Part shown: positions 8,618 to 17,229 of the stretch, piece after piece
How positions within the stretch are numbered: position 1 is the first letter of the stretch
Layout of the letters: every line of letters starts with the position of its first letter
Source of the DNA: Thiothrix winogradskyi
GTDB taxonomy: Bacteria; Pseudomonadota; Gammaproteobacteria; Thiotrichales; Thiotrichaceae
DNA: 64,000 nt
Reading direction: 5' to 3'
Assembly (NCBI RefSeq): GCF_021650935.1
Contig: NZ_CP091244.1
Span: 3,906,001 to 3,970,000, forward strand
Notes under the pieces: model-generated
Database searches by the model: none
What the model was told of the DNA's origin: nothing
Seen by the model: only the letters and a program-made list of their open reading frames with translations
Translations under genes and position numbers: made by a program

Positions 8618-9562
8618 CTAGAGGAGTACAAGCCGGAAGCCTATGTGGCTGCCCCGAAAGTTCGCCGTGCCACTGGAACGGGAAGAGGAACGCACGAACT
8701 TCGCAAAGTTGTACCACGAACCACCGCGCAACACGCGGTGAGTACCACTTTCAGCACCCTTCGGATTGCTGACTGGGTTAGAACGATAGGCACCATACCA
8801 ATCCTGACACCATTCCCACACATTGCCATGCATTTGATACAAACCCCAAGCATTAGCTCGAAGCGATTTAACAGACCTAGTTTCCGCACGGTATAAGCCT
8901 TTTACACCATTGGCATAGGGATAATTTCCATTGTAATTTACTTCTCCCGGCGTGATATTCTCACCAAATGCAAACGGGGTATCAGTTCCGGCACGGCAAG
9001 CGTATTCCCATTCTGCTTCAAATGGCAGACGCAACACTCCGCCCAAATCAGAATTATTCGCACGTTGTAAAAAGACCTGCACATCCTCCCAACTCACACT
9101 ATCAACCGGATTTTGAAGATTTTGGGGAAACTTGGATGAATTGCTACCCATCACCGCCAGCCACAAAGCTTGGGTACAAGCAGTATCTGCCATCCAAAAG
9201 CCTTTTGTCAGGGTCACATCATGTTGGATTTCATTTATTTCACGTCCAAATTCTGAGATTGGTGAACCCATTAAAAAACTTCCCGGTTTTATCCAACGGA
9301 AGCGACTACTCACTCCTCGCAAAACCAATTCTGCATACTCCCCATATTGGTCGTTTTCAACGCTTTCAGACCATAAAAGTTTATGCTGCATACTTGGGGA
9401 ATTATGCGGAATTTTTGAAAATGAATGCTTATTCAACTGTAATTTCTTAGTCAAGTCTTCATTATGAAGTTCTAGGTTAACAGTTTTATCTGCCAATAAT
9501 CTCAAATAGTTATTAACAACTTTACTATCAACAGAATTACTAAGAAAACTTTCAATTGACAT
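8618..9562 (-). CDS. FGE-sulfatase (C-type-lectin-like) domain protein B, hypervariable C-terminus
   Basis: This 314-residue paralogue of the neighbouring protein A has the same order of parts: an adaptor-like N-terminus (YLRLLADKTVN), the FGE-like fold (GSFLMGSP, EAEWEYACRAG, GNVWEWCQDWY) and the C-terminal RGGSW...IGFRLVLL. Catalytic cysteines after RGGS are absent (WYNFAKFVRSSSR). Upstream of RGGSW it is about 93% identical in DNA to protein A over roughly 290 bases. From TGG to the stop it differs at 27 of 96 bases, almost all changing the amino acid. Alternating invariant codons (TAC AAC, GTG CGT TCC, CGG, GGC TTC CGG CTT) preserve the scaffold. Confidence 0.85.
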   Translation of the reverse strand: MSIESFLSNSVDSKVVNNYLRLLADKTVNLELHNEDLTKKLQLNKHSFSKIPHNSPSMQHKLLWSESVENDQYGEYAELVLRGVSSRFRWIKPGSFLMGSPISEFGREINEIQHDVTLTKGFWMADTACTQALWLAVMGSNSSKFPQNLQNPVDSVSWEDVQVFLQRANNSDLGGVLRLPFEAEWEYACRAGTDTPFAFGENITPGEVNYNGNYPYANGVKGLYRAETRSVKSLRANAWGLYQMHGNVWEWCQDWYGAYRSNPVSNPKGAESGTHRVLRGGSWYNFAKFVRSSSRSSGTANFRGSHIGFRLVLL

Positions 9563-9566
9563 ATTA

Positions 9567-9715
9567 TTTATACCATTAATGTGTTGTACACCGATCGAAC
9601 TTGAGTTAGTTGCTGTTGAAGTCCTGCCAATGCCATTTGTTTTTGTTCAAGTGCTTGTGAGAGTTGCCGGGTCAAATCGTCAACTATTCGCGATACACTC
9701 ATTCCATCCTAAGGC
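9567..9715 (-). pseudogene. Truncated copy of the GTPase/adaptor C-terminal tail
   Basis: The 150 bases upstream of FGE-like gene B repeat the 3' end of the small adaptor gene (compare 8100-8225) and, more distantly, of the GTPase gene at 10776. The copy has lost its upstream part and breaks off just before the stop codon of FGE-like gene C. It has no usable start. It marks the junction of an old tandem duplication whose unit was tail plus FGE-like gene. Confidence 0.7.
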
Positions 9716-9720
9716 TAAGA

Positions 9721-10770
9721 TCAACCTAATACGAGTCGGAATCCATAATTAGAGTACCTCTCATCTGTCTCCTCATCACAGTGGCGCTGAGCAGAACGGG
9801 CGAGAGACGCAGGGGTAAACCACGAACCACCACGTAACACATGGTATGTGCCGCTTTCAGCACCTATCGGATCACTGACAGAGGAAGAGGGATAGTCATC
9901 GTACCAATCCTGACACCATTCCCAAACATTGCCATGCATTTGATACAAACCCCAAGCATTAGCTCGAAGCGATTTCACTGACTTAGTTTCCTCACGGTAT
10001 AAACCTTGTACACCATCGACATAGGGATGATGTCCATTGTAATTTATACTTCTCGGTGTGATAGCATCAAATGCAAATGGGGTATCAGTTCCGGCACGGC
10101 AAGCGTATTCCCATTCTGCTTCAAATGGCAGACGCAATACTCCGCCCGAATCAGAATTATTCGCACGTTGCAAAAAGATCTGCACGTCCCCCCAGCTCAC
10201 ACTATCGACTGGATTTTCAAGATTTTGGGAAAACACAGACGGATTGCTACTCATAACCGCCAGCCATAAAGCTTGGGTACAAACAGTATCTGCCATCCAA
10301 AATCCCTCTGTCAGAGTCACACTGTGCTGGATTTCATCGTCATCACGTCCAAATTCTGAAGTTGGCGACCCCATTAGAAAACTACCCGGTGGTATCCAAC
10401 GGAAACGATTGATTACATCTTCAAAAATCAAATCAACATAATCTCCAAAGTGGTCTTGCTCAATATTTCCAGACCATGAGAATGGAGTAAGACTTATTAA
10501 GTAAGCTAGTTTATAAAGCCTCAATTCATCCGAGATTATCCAGTAGGCTTGTTCTATTTTCAAATAAGAATCTTCATTTGATCTCAATGCTTCAGTCAAA
10601 TCAGCATTATGCTTTTCCATCTTAGATTTTTCATCAGACAATAATTGCAATCTTTCGGATAAATCAGCATTATAGTTATCTGTCTTGATGCTTTTATCAG
10701 CTAAAAACTTCAAGTAGGTATTAATACTATTACTATCAGTCGAATTTTTAAGAGCGTTTTCAAATGACAT
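9721..10770 (-). CDS. FGE-sulfatase (C-type-lectin-like) domain protein C
   Basis: This 349-residue, more diverged paralogue of proteins A and B has the adaptor-like module (INTYLKFLADKS) at its N-terminus, then a coiled coil (residues 30-75), then the FGE-like fold (FRWIPPGSFLMGSP, EAEWEYACRAG, GNVWEWCQDWY, RGGSW...YGFRLVLG). After RGGS it reads WFTPASLARSAQRHCDEE, again without the catalytic cysteine pair. Third codon positions differ from A and B throughout, so it is an older copy. It starts 5 bases after the upstream GTPase stop, with AAGGGATAA as ribosome binding site, so GTPase and FGE-like protein are tightly coupled. Confidence 0.85.
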   Translation of the reverse strand: MSFENALKNSTDSNSINTYLKFLADKSIKTDNYNADLSERLQLLSDEKSKMEKHNADLTEALRSNEDSYLKIEQAYWIISDELRLYKLAYLISLTPFSWSGNIEQDHFGDYVDLIFEDVINRFRWIPPGSFLMGSPTSEFGRDDDEIQHSVTLTEGFWMADTVCTQALWLAVMSSNPSVFSQNLENPVDSVSWGDVQIFLQRANNSDSGGVLRLPFEAEWEYACRAGTDTPFAFDAITPRSINYNGHHPYVDGVQGLYREETKSVKSLRANAWGLYQMHGNVWEWCQDWYDDYPSSSVSDPIGAESGTYHVLRGGSWFTPASLARSAQRHCDEETDERYSNYGFRLVLG

Positions 10771-10775
10771 AATGA

Positions 10776-12962
10776 TTATCCCTTCAACATATTCAGCACA
10801 GATTGAATTGTTGTTAATTGCTGCTGAAGTTCAGCTAATGCCTTTTGTTTTTTCTCAGGGGCTTGTTGAAGCTGTTGGGTTAAATCTTCCACTGTTTGCA
10901 AACGCTGGGCTAACGTTGCATCAACGTGTTCCGTCCAATAACGTTTGCATGTAGTGCGGAGTAAATCAATCATTGGGCGAGTTTGTTGGTCAAACTGAAC
11001 ACCAGTTTGATTAATCAACTGCTGACGATAATGCTCAATTATTGCTTCTTGCTGCTTAATCGCATCCGCCTGTGCTTCTTGTTGTGCCATTAATGCCCGT
11101 TTTTGCAATGATTGGATACTTAACTTTAACTGCTCTTGCTCTTTAATATTTTGTGCTAATGCCCACTCACTATGATCACGTTGTTGTTGCAAATCTTCTA
11201 AGCGATGTAATTCTGCTCGCTGCTTGATTATTTGTTGATCGTATTCCTGTAATAATCGTTGTCGTTCAGCTTCAGCATTCGGGTCAATCACCTCAATCGT
11301 GCGTGTTGGTTGGTCAAAGCTTTTCCCTAATTGTTCACCCCAATAACTGAGTGACAACTTCTCTGAAAACTTGAAAAATGGTTCTAGTTCTGGCGACTTG
11401 ATAACGTTGGTAACAGTGTTTACTGTATTCACTACTTTCAATACTTTAGATGTTTCTCCTAGCAGTGATGCAGCTTTAACAGCGGCCAATGGCCCTTGAA
11501 TAAGAATTAACCCAATATCCAGTAAATGACCAAGACCTTTAAATATGCTTGAACTGTTCTCGTTACCTTCAATGGTTTGTAGTATACGAGGCAGTTCTTG
11601 CTTAGCAATATTAGAACGTTCAGTACGCAACTCACTGAGTTGTTGCAATGAATTGTCTACATTAATATTACCTAGCGTCCGAATGACCTCATGATCCTGT
11701 TCAGCAATTTTTTCTTTTTGCTTCAAATCATCTTGTAAAGCAGATAATTGACTTATATTGATAAAATCATCCAATTCAATAGGTTCAGGTGAAGGCAAAT
11801 GCAAATTAAGTTTATTTATTTTAATATCAGAAATTTGCAATTGTCCGTAATTAGCCGATAAGGTTTTTAAACCATCAGCCGTTACTATTACCTGAGCTTT
11901 TAGTTGTTGATATGCTGAATCAGTAAATGCCTGCCAATCGTCATCTTTTGTAGCAATGGGTAATTCACACAATTTGGCTATTAATGTTTCACGATGACAC
12001 TTGGCAAGCTGTTGGGCTTGCTGTTCAAGCTGGGATTGATCATCATTACTACGTGCATACAGATCACTTTTAACGTCTAATAGTGCTTGTCGTTGATCAA
12101 GTAGTGTATTATGCAATTTTTGTTGCTGTTCGGCACTATTTGCATTGCAAATTGCTTGTTCGTCGTTAATTTTCCCTAATGCATTTTTTAGTAACGGTAC
12201 TAATTCAGCCTGAAAACGGTTTTCACGAATTTCACTTTTACATTGCTTAGTCTTTTGTAAAAAATCAATGATGGCATCGCGCCCATGTCCATATTTACTA
12301 GCACCGAACAGCACTAAATCCACCCCTGTCTCTTGAGCAATGAGTGCCTGCCATTCTTTTAAATCAGGTGCTTGTTCGCCTTCTTTTATAGATTCTTCAA
12401 TCTTGTCCCATTGAGCCACAGTAATTGTTAAGTATTTTCCATATTGTTTGATAAGACGCAGCAATTTCAAGTCACCTTGCGTTGTGCCGCGTGGTGATAA
12501 CAAATAGATAATGGCATCTGCTGCGCTAATCTGTGCATGAGTGTAATCGCTGTGGCGTTGTGATTGACTTCCTAATCCTGGTAAATCAATCAATGTTAAA
12601 TCACTTAGCCATGTAGCAGGGTAGTGTAATACAGAACACAGCGCATTTTCTGGTGCAACAACAGTATAATTCAAGAATTGCTCTTGCGTAATAGGTGTAA
12701 TTACGCCATTAGTGTTGATCAATTCAATCCGCAATTCAGATGCATATTCAATAAATGTAGGCAAAGCCGTCGTTTCTTCACGTGCAGTCGGCAACAGAGA
12801 TTCGCCCAGTAGAGCGTTAATCAGGCTGCTTTTTCCTGTTGAGAACTCACCGACCACACAGACATTTAATGGCTTGTTGACATGAATAGTCTTCTCAGCA
12901 AGGGCTTGAACTTCAAGACGCAACTCTTCTGGAATTTGTGCTATCATCGCTTTATAGTTCAT
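10776..12962 (-). CDS. Dynamin-like GTPase 3 (728 aa)
   Basis: This is a bacterial dynamin-family GTPase. G1 is GEFSTGKS (residues 38-45), a TT pair follows in EETTALPT, G3 is DLPGLGS (about 127-133) and the G4 position reads AQWD instead of NKxD. The middle and C-terminal parts are long coiled coil (QQQRDHSEW and similar), with a hydrophobic stretch around LLDIGLILIQGPLAAVKAASL that could insert into or lie on a membrane. The last 48 residues recur in the adaptor at 8100. The ATG at 12962 is preferred over a GTG at 12971 because AAGGTGA sits just upstream. No signal peptide, so cytosolic or membrane-associated. Client and trigger are unknown. Confidence 0.85.
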   Translation of the reverse strand: MNYKAMIAQIPEELRLEVQALAEKTIHVNKPLNVCVVGEFSTGKSSLINALLGESLLPTAREETTALPTFIEYASELRIELINTNGVITPITQEQFLNYTVVAPENALCSVLHYPATWLSDLTLIDLPGLGSQSQRHSDYTHAQISAADAIIYLLSPRGTTQGDLKLLRLIKQYGKYLTITVAQWDKIEESIKEGEQAPDLKEWQALIAQETGVDLVLFGASKYGHGRDAIIDFLQKTKQCKSEIRENRFQAELVPLLKNALGKINDEQAICNANSAEQQQKLHNTLLDQRQALLDVKSDLYARSNDDQSQLEQQAQQLAKCHRETLIAKLCELPIATKDDDWQAFTDSAYQQLKAQVIVTADGLKTLSANYGQLQISDIKINKLNLHLPSPEPIELDDFINISQLSALQDDLKQKEKIAEQDHEVIRTLGNINVDNSLQQLSELRTERSNIAKQELPRILQTIEGNENSSSIFKGLGHLLDIGLILIQGPLAAVKAASLLGETSKVLKVVNTVNTVTNVIKSPELEPFFKFSEKLSLSYWGEQLGKSFDQPTRTIEVIDPNAEAERQRLLQEYDQQIIKQRAELHRLEDLQQQRDHSEWALAQNIKEQEQLKLSIQSLQKRALMAQQEAQADAIKQQEAIIEHYRQQLINQTGVQFDQQTRPMIDLLRTTCKRYWTEHVDATLAQRLQTVEDLTQQLQQAPEKKQKALAELQQQLTTIQSVLNMLKG

Positions 12963-12972
12963 AAAATTCACC

Positions 12973-15291
12973 TTAGTTAGCTAACGCTGTTTGAGTAAAA
13001 TCCATAACCTCACTAAGCTGTTTTTTAGCTTTACTTAACTCAAGTTTTCGCTGTTCAATTTCATCTTGCTCTCGCTTAAAAATTTCTAAAACTTCTTCAC
13101 GTTTAGCTTGTTTTGCACGAAGAGGTTGCATGAATTGCTCTTCTACACAAGCAAGTAATACGTCGAGTTGGTCATCGAATAATTTCTCAATACTTTTGCT
13201 TACATTTTTTTCCAAAAAACCAATGCGATTATTTAGTTCACCCATAGTACTATTTTGTAAGGCACGCAATGTATCTGCCACTATAGCTTGTTGTTCTTTA
13301 ACAATTGATGCTTCTTTTTCTTTACGCTGCTTTTCAATTTTTGCCAGTTGTTGCTCTGCCTTACGGCGCATTACTTCAGCGGTTTGACGTTGTTTACTTC
13401 TCTCTGCTTCTTCTTGCATGAGTTTCTCTAATAATTTTCCACGGTTATGCATATCATTTTTGAGCTGAGCACGTTCGGCTTGATATTCTTTGAGGTTACT
13501 ATCGTCATATTGGGTGCGTTGTTCATATTTTGCATCATCCCAAATACCAGGTTCTACAACTTGTTCTCTAACTTGATAAGCATACGGCTCAGGTTGACTA
13601 CCTAAGTCTCTCAATTGACGTTGAGCCATTTCATATGCAAATTGTGCTGACTTTATTCGTGGATCATCATGCGAAAGCTGAGCACTCTCTACTTCATACT
13701 TTTCCATTTCGGTTTCAAGTTTTTCCATATGGTGCTCTAATTCTATTTTCTTTTTTTGAAAAGAAATCACGTTGGACAAATCCAATTTTAAATCAATTTT
13801 TATTTCTGGTAGTTCAATATTCATACTTCCAAGAGTTTTTTTCAATCGAATATTGCGTTTCTCCATAGCAGAAACATATTCAGCTTTCAAATTATTTAAT
13901 GCTAATTCAACCTGCTGTTTTTGTTGCACCCATTTCTCACTAACAGTCTGTGTAACTTGTTGAAACTTGATTTGTGCCTCTTGTGGCAATCCAATATTTT
14001 TATGTCCTGCTTCAACCTCATGCCTAATATAATTTTCGGTGAGAATTATATTTATTTCATCACGCAATCCTCGTAATGGCTGCACTAAGTTTTCATTAAT
14101 TTCCTTAGTCATCACCTGTGCAACACGATGATGCTCATCTTTATGCTCACGTTCTGCTTGTTTTTTCTCTAATGTTTGACTTTTTATTTCTTGCTCCAAT
14201 AAATCCAATTCACGTTTCTTTTCATCAAGTGTACGAGAATCATTTAATACATTGATTTCATCATCTAATGCTGCCGCCAAAGTGGTTTGAATATGACTAA
14301 GCTGCTTAAGAGGCTTATAAAAAACTTCTTGTTGTGCTTCACCAGAATTGCATAAGTCAGCAATACGTTGTACTAAATGGTCAATACCTGAACGTCTTTT
14401 TTGTTCATCATCCTTACTTAATGCCCATTTAGCACTCACACCCATTAGGTGCTGATCATTTGTCATCTGTGCCAATTCTGATTCGGACAAACCTTTTAAG
14501 TGTTGACGAAAGTTTTCACGTACAGTATTCAATTTTTCATCAACTCGCTCTGATTCTGGCTTGGCTTTATCATGATCATCTTCAGGCTCTAACACCTGAT
14601 CCCACATATTGACGACTGTTAAAAACTTGCGGAAATTTTGCCGAACAGTAGCAGTCAAAAACTGCCATTCACGGCTATTTCCACCCAATTGTTCAACACT
14701 TTGTACCCAAATCGCAATGTGAGCACCTGCAATAGCTTTACGGGTTATTTCCTCATGATGTGCGACGACTGATTCTAACCCTGGTGTATCAATGATAACC
14801 AAACCTTTATTCAGTAGATCGTGTGCAGCAAATACATCAATACGTTGCAACTGACTCCGTGCACTTTTATTATTTTTGTCGAGTTCTGTTCCCCATTGTT
14901 TAAGAACGCCATCATTATCCCAATTTAACTCTTGATCTGGGCGCTCCTTATCAATGAAATTAAGGCGAATATATTTATCATTTTCTCGCCCGACAGGTGG
15001 AGACTGAAGAAAAGTATTAATAGCGGTGGTGGCTTCTTTAGCTGAAGGTAATAAATCAATACCAAGTAACGCATTGACTAAACGCGACTTGCCACGAGAA
15101 AACTCACCGATCACAACTATCCGCACTTTATCAGACTCCAAGCCTTGAATCAGTGGCTCAAAACGTCCATGTGCAGCTTTCAATTCTGAACTGGCATATT
15201 TTTCAAAAATATGTTGAGTTTGACGAATATAGTCAAGTACTTTTCCGATACGAGCTTCACGCTGTTCCAATGTTTGATTTAAAATATGCAT
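12973..15291 (-). CDS. Dynamin-like GTPase 2 (772 aa)
   Basis: This dynamin-family GTPase has G1 GEFSRGKS (residues 62-69), a TT pair in KEATTAINT, G3 DTPGLES (about residue 169) and G4 NMWD (about 230). The GTPase domain is followed by about 450 residues of charged coiled coil, consistent with a stalk. Family members assemble on membranes and remodel or tether them on GTP hydrolysis. The start is the ATG at 15291, with AGGGGAT about 8 bases upstream, overlapping the 3' end of the upstream GTPase gene by a few bases. The next GTPase begins about 10 bases after its stop, so the three are probably made in fixed ratio. Confidence 0.87.
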   Translation of the reverse strand: MHILNQTLEQREARIGKVLDYIRQTQHIFEKYASSELKAAHGRFEPLIQGLESDKVRIVVIGEFSRGKSRLVNALLGIDLLPSAKEATTAINTFLQSPPVGRENDKYIRLNFIDKERPDQELNWDNDGVLKQWGTELDKNNKSARSQLQRIDVFAAHDLLNKGLVIIDTPGLESVVAHHEEITRKAIAGAHIAIWVQSVEQLGGNSREWQFLTATVRQNFRKFLTVVNMWDQVLEPEDDHDKAKPESERVDEKLNTVRENFRQHLKGLSESELAQMTNDQHLMGVSAKWALSKDDEQKRRSGIDHLVQRIADLCNSGEAQQEVFYKPLKQLSHIQTTLAAALDDEINVLNDSRTLDEKKRELDLLEQEIKSQTLEKKQAEREHKDEHHRVAQVMTKEINENLVQPLRGLRDEINIILTENYIRHEVEAGHKNIGLPQEAQIKFQQVTQTVSEKWVQQKQQVELALNNLKAEYVSAMEKRNIRLKKTLGSMNIELPEIKIDLKLDLSNVISFQKKKIELEHHMEKLETEMEKYEVESAQLSHDDPRIKSAQFAYEMAQRQLRDLGSQPEPYAYQVREQVVEPGIWDDAKYEQRTQYDDSNLKEYQAERAQLKNDMHNRGKLLEKLMQEEAERSKQRQTAEVMRRKAEQQLAKIEKQRKEKEASIVKEQQAIVADTLRALQNSTMGELNNRIGFLEKNVSKSIEKLFDDQLDVLLACVEEQFMQPLRAKQAKREEVLEIFKREQDEIEQRKLELSKAKKQLSEVMDFTQTALAN

Positions 15292-15296
15292 ACTAA

Positions 15297-16802
15297 TCAA
15301 ATCCCCTGAGATTTTTTGAAAAAATTATAATAATCTGAATATTTAGCATCGAGGTGAGAAACTGATAACAATGTTGCAACTACTTTTGCTTGGTCTTGAT
15401 CATTTTTTATTGCTTCGAGTGAATCCGCGACACAATAAAAACTACTGTTCAATGCTCTCATCGCTTGACAATAACTGCCCTCAACTTGATCGTGGAAATA
15501 GTCTTGCAAATCAGTGGTACTCAATGGCAATATTTTTATCGTCAGTTCCATTTTTAATGCCAACTCATCAACTTTTTTGGTAATATCACTTAGTCGTTTT
15601 AACCAATAATTATTCCAAAAGTGTGCTAATGGATGATCATCGCCCAATGTCAATTTTGATATAACTTCTTCGGATTGTTGCCAGAAACCCACTTGTTTCC
15701 TCCAAGTGCTGTGAACTTTTGAACAACGCTCTTCCTTAGATAAACCTAATAAGCGTGTGCTGTTCATATAGGCAACAAACTGACCTTCTTTCTTAAATCC
15801 CTCAACCCAATGTCGCGCTGCCGACATCAACGCTAACGAACCCATGAGCTTAGCTTGAATAAGCCAATCTTTTTTCCAGTGCTGTAAGCGACCTGCTAAA
15901 CCTAAAGGACTTATTAAAGATTTTTCTTTAGCAATCGGAAGGAATATCGCCTTCCAAAACTTTTCAATAAATAGCTTATGATTCAGCGCATCTTGTTCTT
16001 TGCCGAAATCCACACACAATACGGTCAGCTTGAAATCATCCTCAATACCCACTTCTTCAGCCAGTTGAAGTAAGCGCTCAGTAATGCGGCTAGTGATAGC
16101 TGCATGTTCACTGACATCATCACAGCGCGTAACAACAACGACTAAGTGGAAGCCGTTATAGAAAAATGCATCGCCTGTTTCAACGGCAGTGAAAATAGCA
16201 CGTAAACGACTTAAATCATCTTGACTGTCAACGCCGTTGGCACGTACCACATATACCAAGCTGATGTTATCTGCACCGACCAAACCGTTAGCTAATGCAT
16301 TTTCTGCAACAAAGGAATCGCCTGAGTTCCAACCCGGCATATCCTTTACTACCAAACGCTTGATACCCTCTTCTGCACTGCATAACACCATGTCACCCAA
16401 TAATAGCGCCGGTTCAGGCAACTCAAGTCTTAGGCGGTATTGACTAGCATCAAACCGTCGCTGTTCACCACGCTCAGGAAAGGCAGACAACATTACCGCA
16501 TCATGCTTTTCACCAACGCGAAGCAAACGTGATACTTCACCGTAAGTAATTTCCAGTGGTAATGCACTTTGCCGTTCTTGTGAGCTGATGGGCAGTAGGT
16601 CATGTGCCGCATGATGGCAACGCAACAATTCACGTATTAACCGTGACTTACCAGCAGAAAATGCACCGATGATATGTACCACCGCCATTTCATCAACTAT
16701 TTTTTCTGCCATTTTATCGTTAAATAATTGAATGGCTTGCTCGACCAGTTTTGTATTTTTCCCGATATTTGCCGATTGATCTTGGGGTAACGGAAAAGAC
16801 AT
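15297..16802 (-). CDS. Dynamin-like GTPase 1 (501 aa)
   Basis: This is a shorter P-loop GTPase with G1 GAFSAGKS (residues 46-53), G3 DMPGWNS (about residue 155) and a G4-like TRCDD (about residue 223). Its N-terminal region resembles dynamin-like proteins, but the helical C-terminal half (residues 290-501) is much shorter than in its two neighbours. It could be the partner subunit of a hetero-oligomer, as bacterial dynamin pairs often are; that is inference. AAAGG upstream supports the start. It lies 38 bases after the zinc-ribbon gene at the head of the operon. Confidence 0.78.
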   Translation of the reverse strand: MSFPLPQDQSANIGKNTKLVEQAIQLFNDKMAEKIVDEMAVVHIIGAFSAGKSRLIRELLRCHHAAHDLLPISSQERQSALPLEITYGEVSRLLRVGEKHDAVMLSAFPERGEQRRFDASQYRLRLELPEPALLLGDMVLCSAEEGIKRLVVKDMPGWNSGDSFVAENALANGLVGADNISLVYVVRANGVDSQDDLSRLRAIFTAVETGDAFFYNGFHLVVVVTRCDDVSEHAAITSRITERLLQLAEEVGIEDDFKLTVLCVDFGKEQDALNHKLFIEKFWKAIFLPIAKEKSLISPLGLAGRLQHWKKDWLIQAKLMGSLALMSAARHWVEGFKKEGQFVAYMNSTRLLGLSKEERCSKVHSTWRKQVGFWQQSEEVISKLTLGDDHPLAHFWNNYWLKRLSDITKKVDELALKMELTIKILPLSTTDLQDYFHDQVEGSYCQAMRALNSSFYCVADSLEAIKNDQDQAKVVATLLSVSHLDAKYSDYYNFFKKSQGI

Positions 16803-16840
16803 GACGCGATACCTTTATTGTTAGTGTTTAAATATTTTAC

Positions 16841-17020
16841 TCAATAGCCTAAATCCAACCTCCACCCCTGGATTAAATTTTTTAATTTCAATGACTTAGC
16901 ATTACATGCTGAGCAAGAATCATAATAATCACCCGGCATCAACACATCGCTTATAGGGGAAATAACTTTACGCCATCCGCAGGATTCGCAGACATAGACA
17001 CGTGGTTTAGGTTTGATCAT
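16841..17020 (-). CDS. Small zinc-ribbon protein
   Basis: This protein of 59 residues has two CxxC pairs (CESC and CSAC) spaced about 27 residues apart, the layout of a zinc ribbon, in an otherwise basic small protein. It is the first gene of the leftward GTPase operon. Longer in-frame starts exist (17038 and 17053), but a good promoter -10 element lies at 17055-17060, so the 17053 ATG would fall before the transcript start. The ATG at 17020 gives MIKPKPRVYVCESCGW. The role is unknown; a structural or nucleic-acid-binding part of the system is possible. Confidence 0.6.
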   Translation of the reverse strand: MIKPKPRVYVCESCGWRKVISPISDVLMPGDYYDSCSACNAKSLKLKNLIQGWRLDLGY

Positions 17021-17054
17021 GATAAACAGACTTGCCATTATTATTTTAAACATT

Positions 17055-17083
17055 ATGATATAAATTATTTATTAATTGGTCAA
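17055..17083 (-). promoter_or_regulatory. Predicted sigma-70 promoter of the GTPase operon
   Basis: On the minus strand TTGACC (17078-17083) and TATCAT (17055-17060) are separated by exactly 17 bases in a very AT-rich stretch. They sit just upstream of the first gene of the block, so a single promoter could drive all genes down to 5507. Confidence 0.55.
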
Positions 17084-17229
17084 TCACCACCCATCAGATT
17101 GCCACTAAATCATACTGTGACTGAGAGAAGTCACATGAGCCAGCCGCCAAAGCACTGAACGCCTGTTGTGTTTACGCTATCATAAGCAATCCGTCACTTT
17201 CTCCGGTCAATCAAATGGAGGATAACAAT

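Noticed and set aside
7159..10770. Active formylglycine-generating enzymes or sulfatase activators.
   Set aside because: The cysteine pair expected after RGGS is absent in all three proteins, and there is no sulfatase in the window.
5507..17053. Toxin-antitoxin or restriction system.
   Set aside because: No nuclease, methylase or toxin motif is visible; the content is GTPases, binding domains and adaptors.
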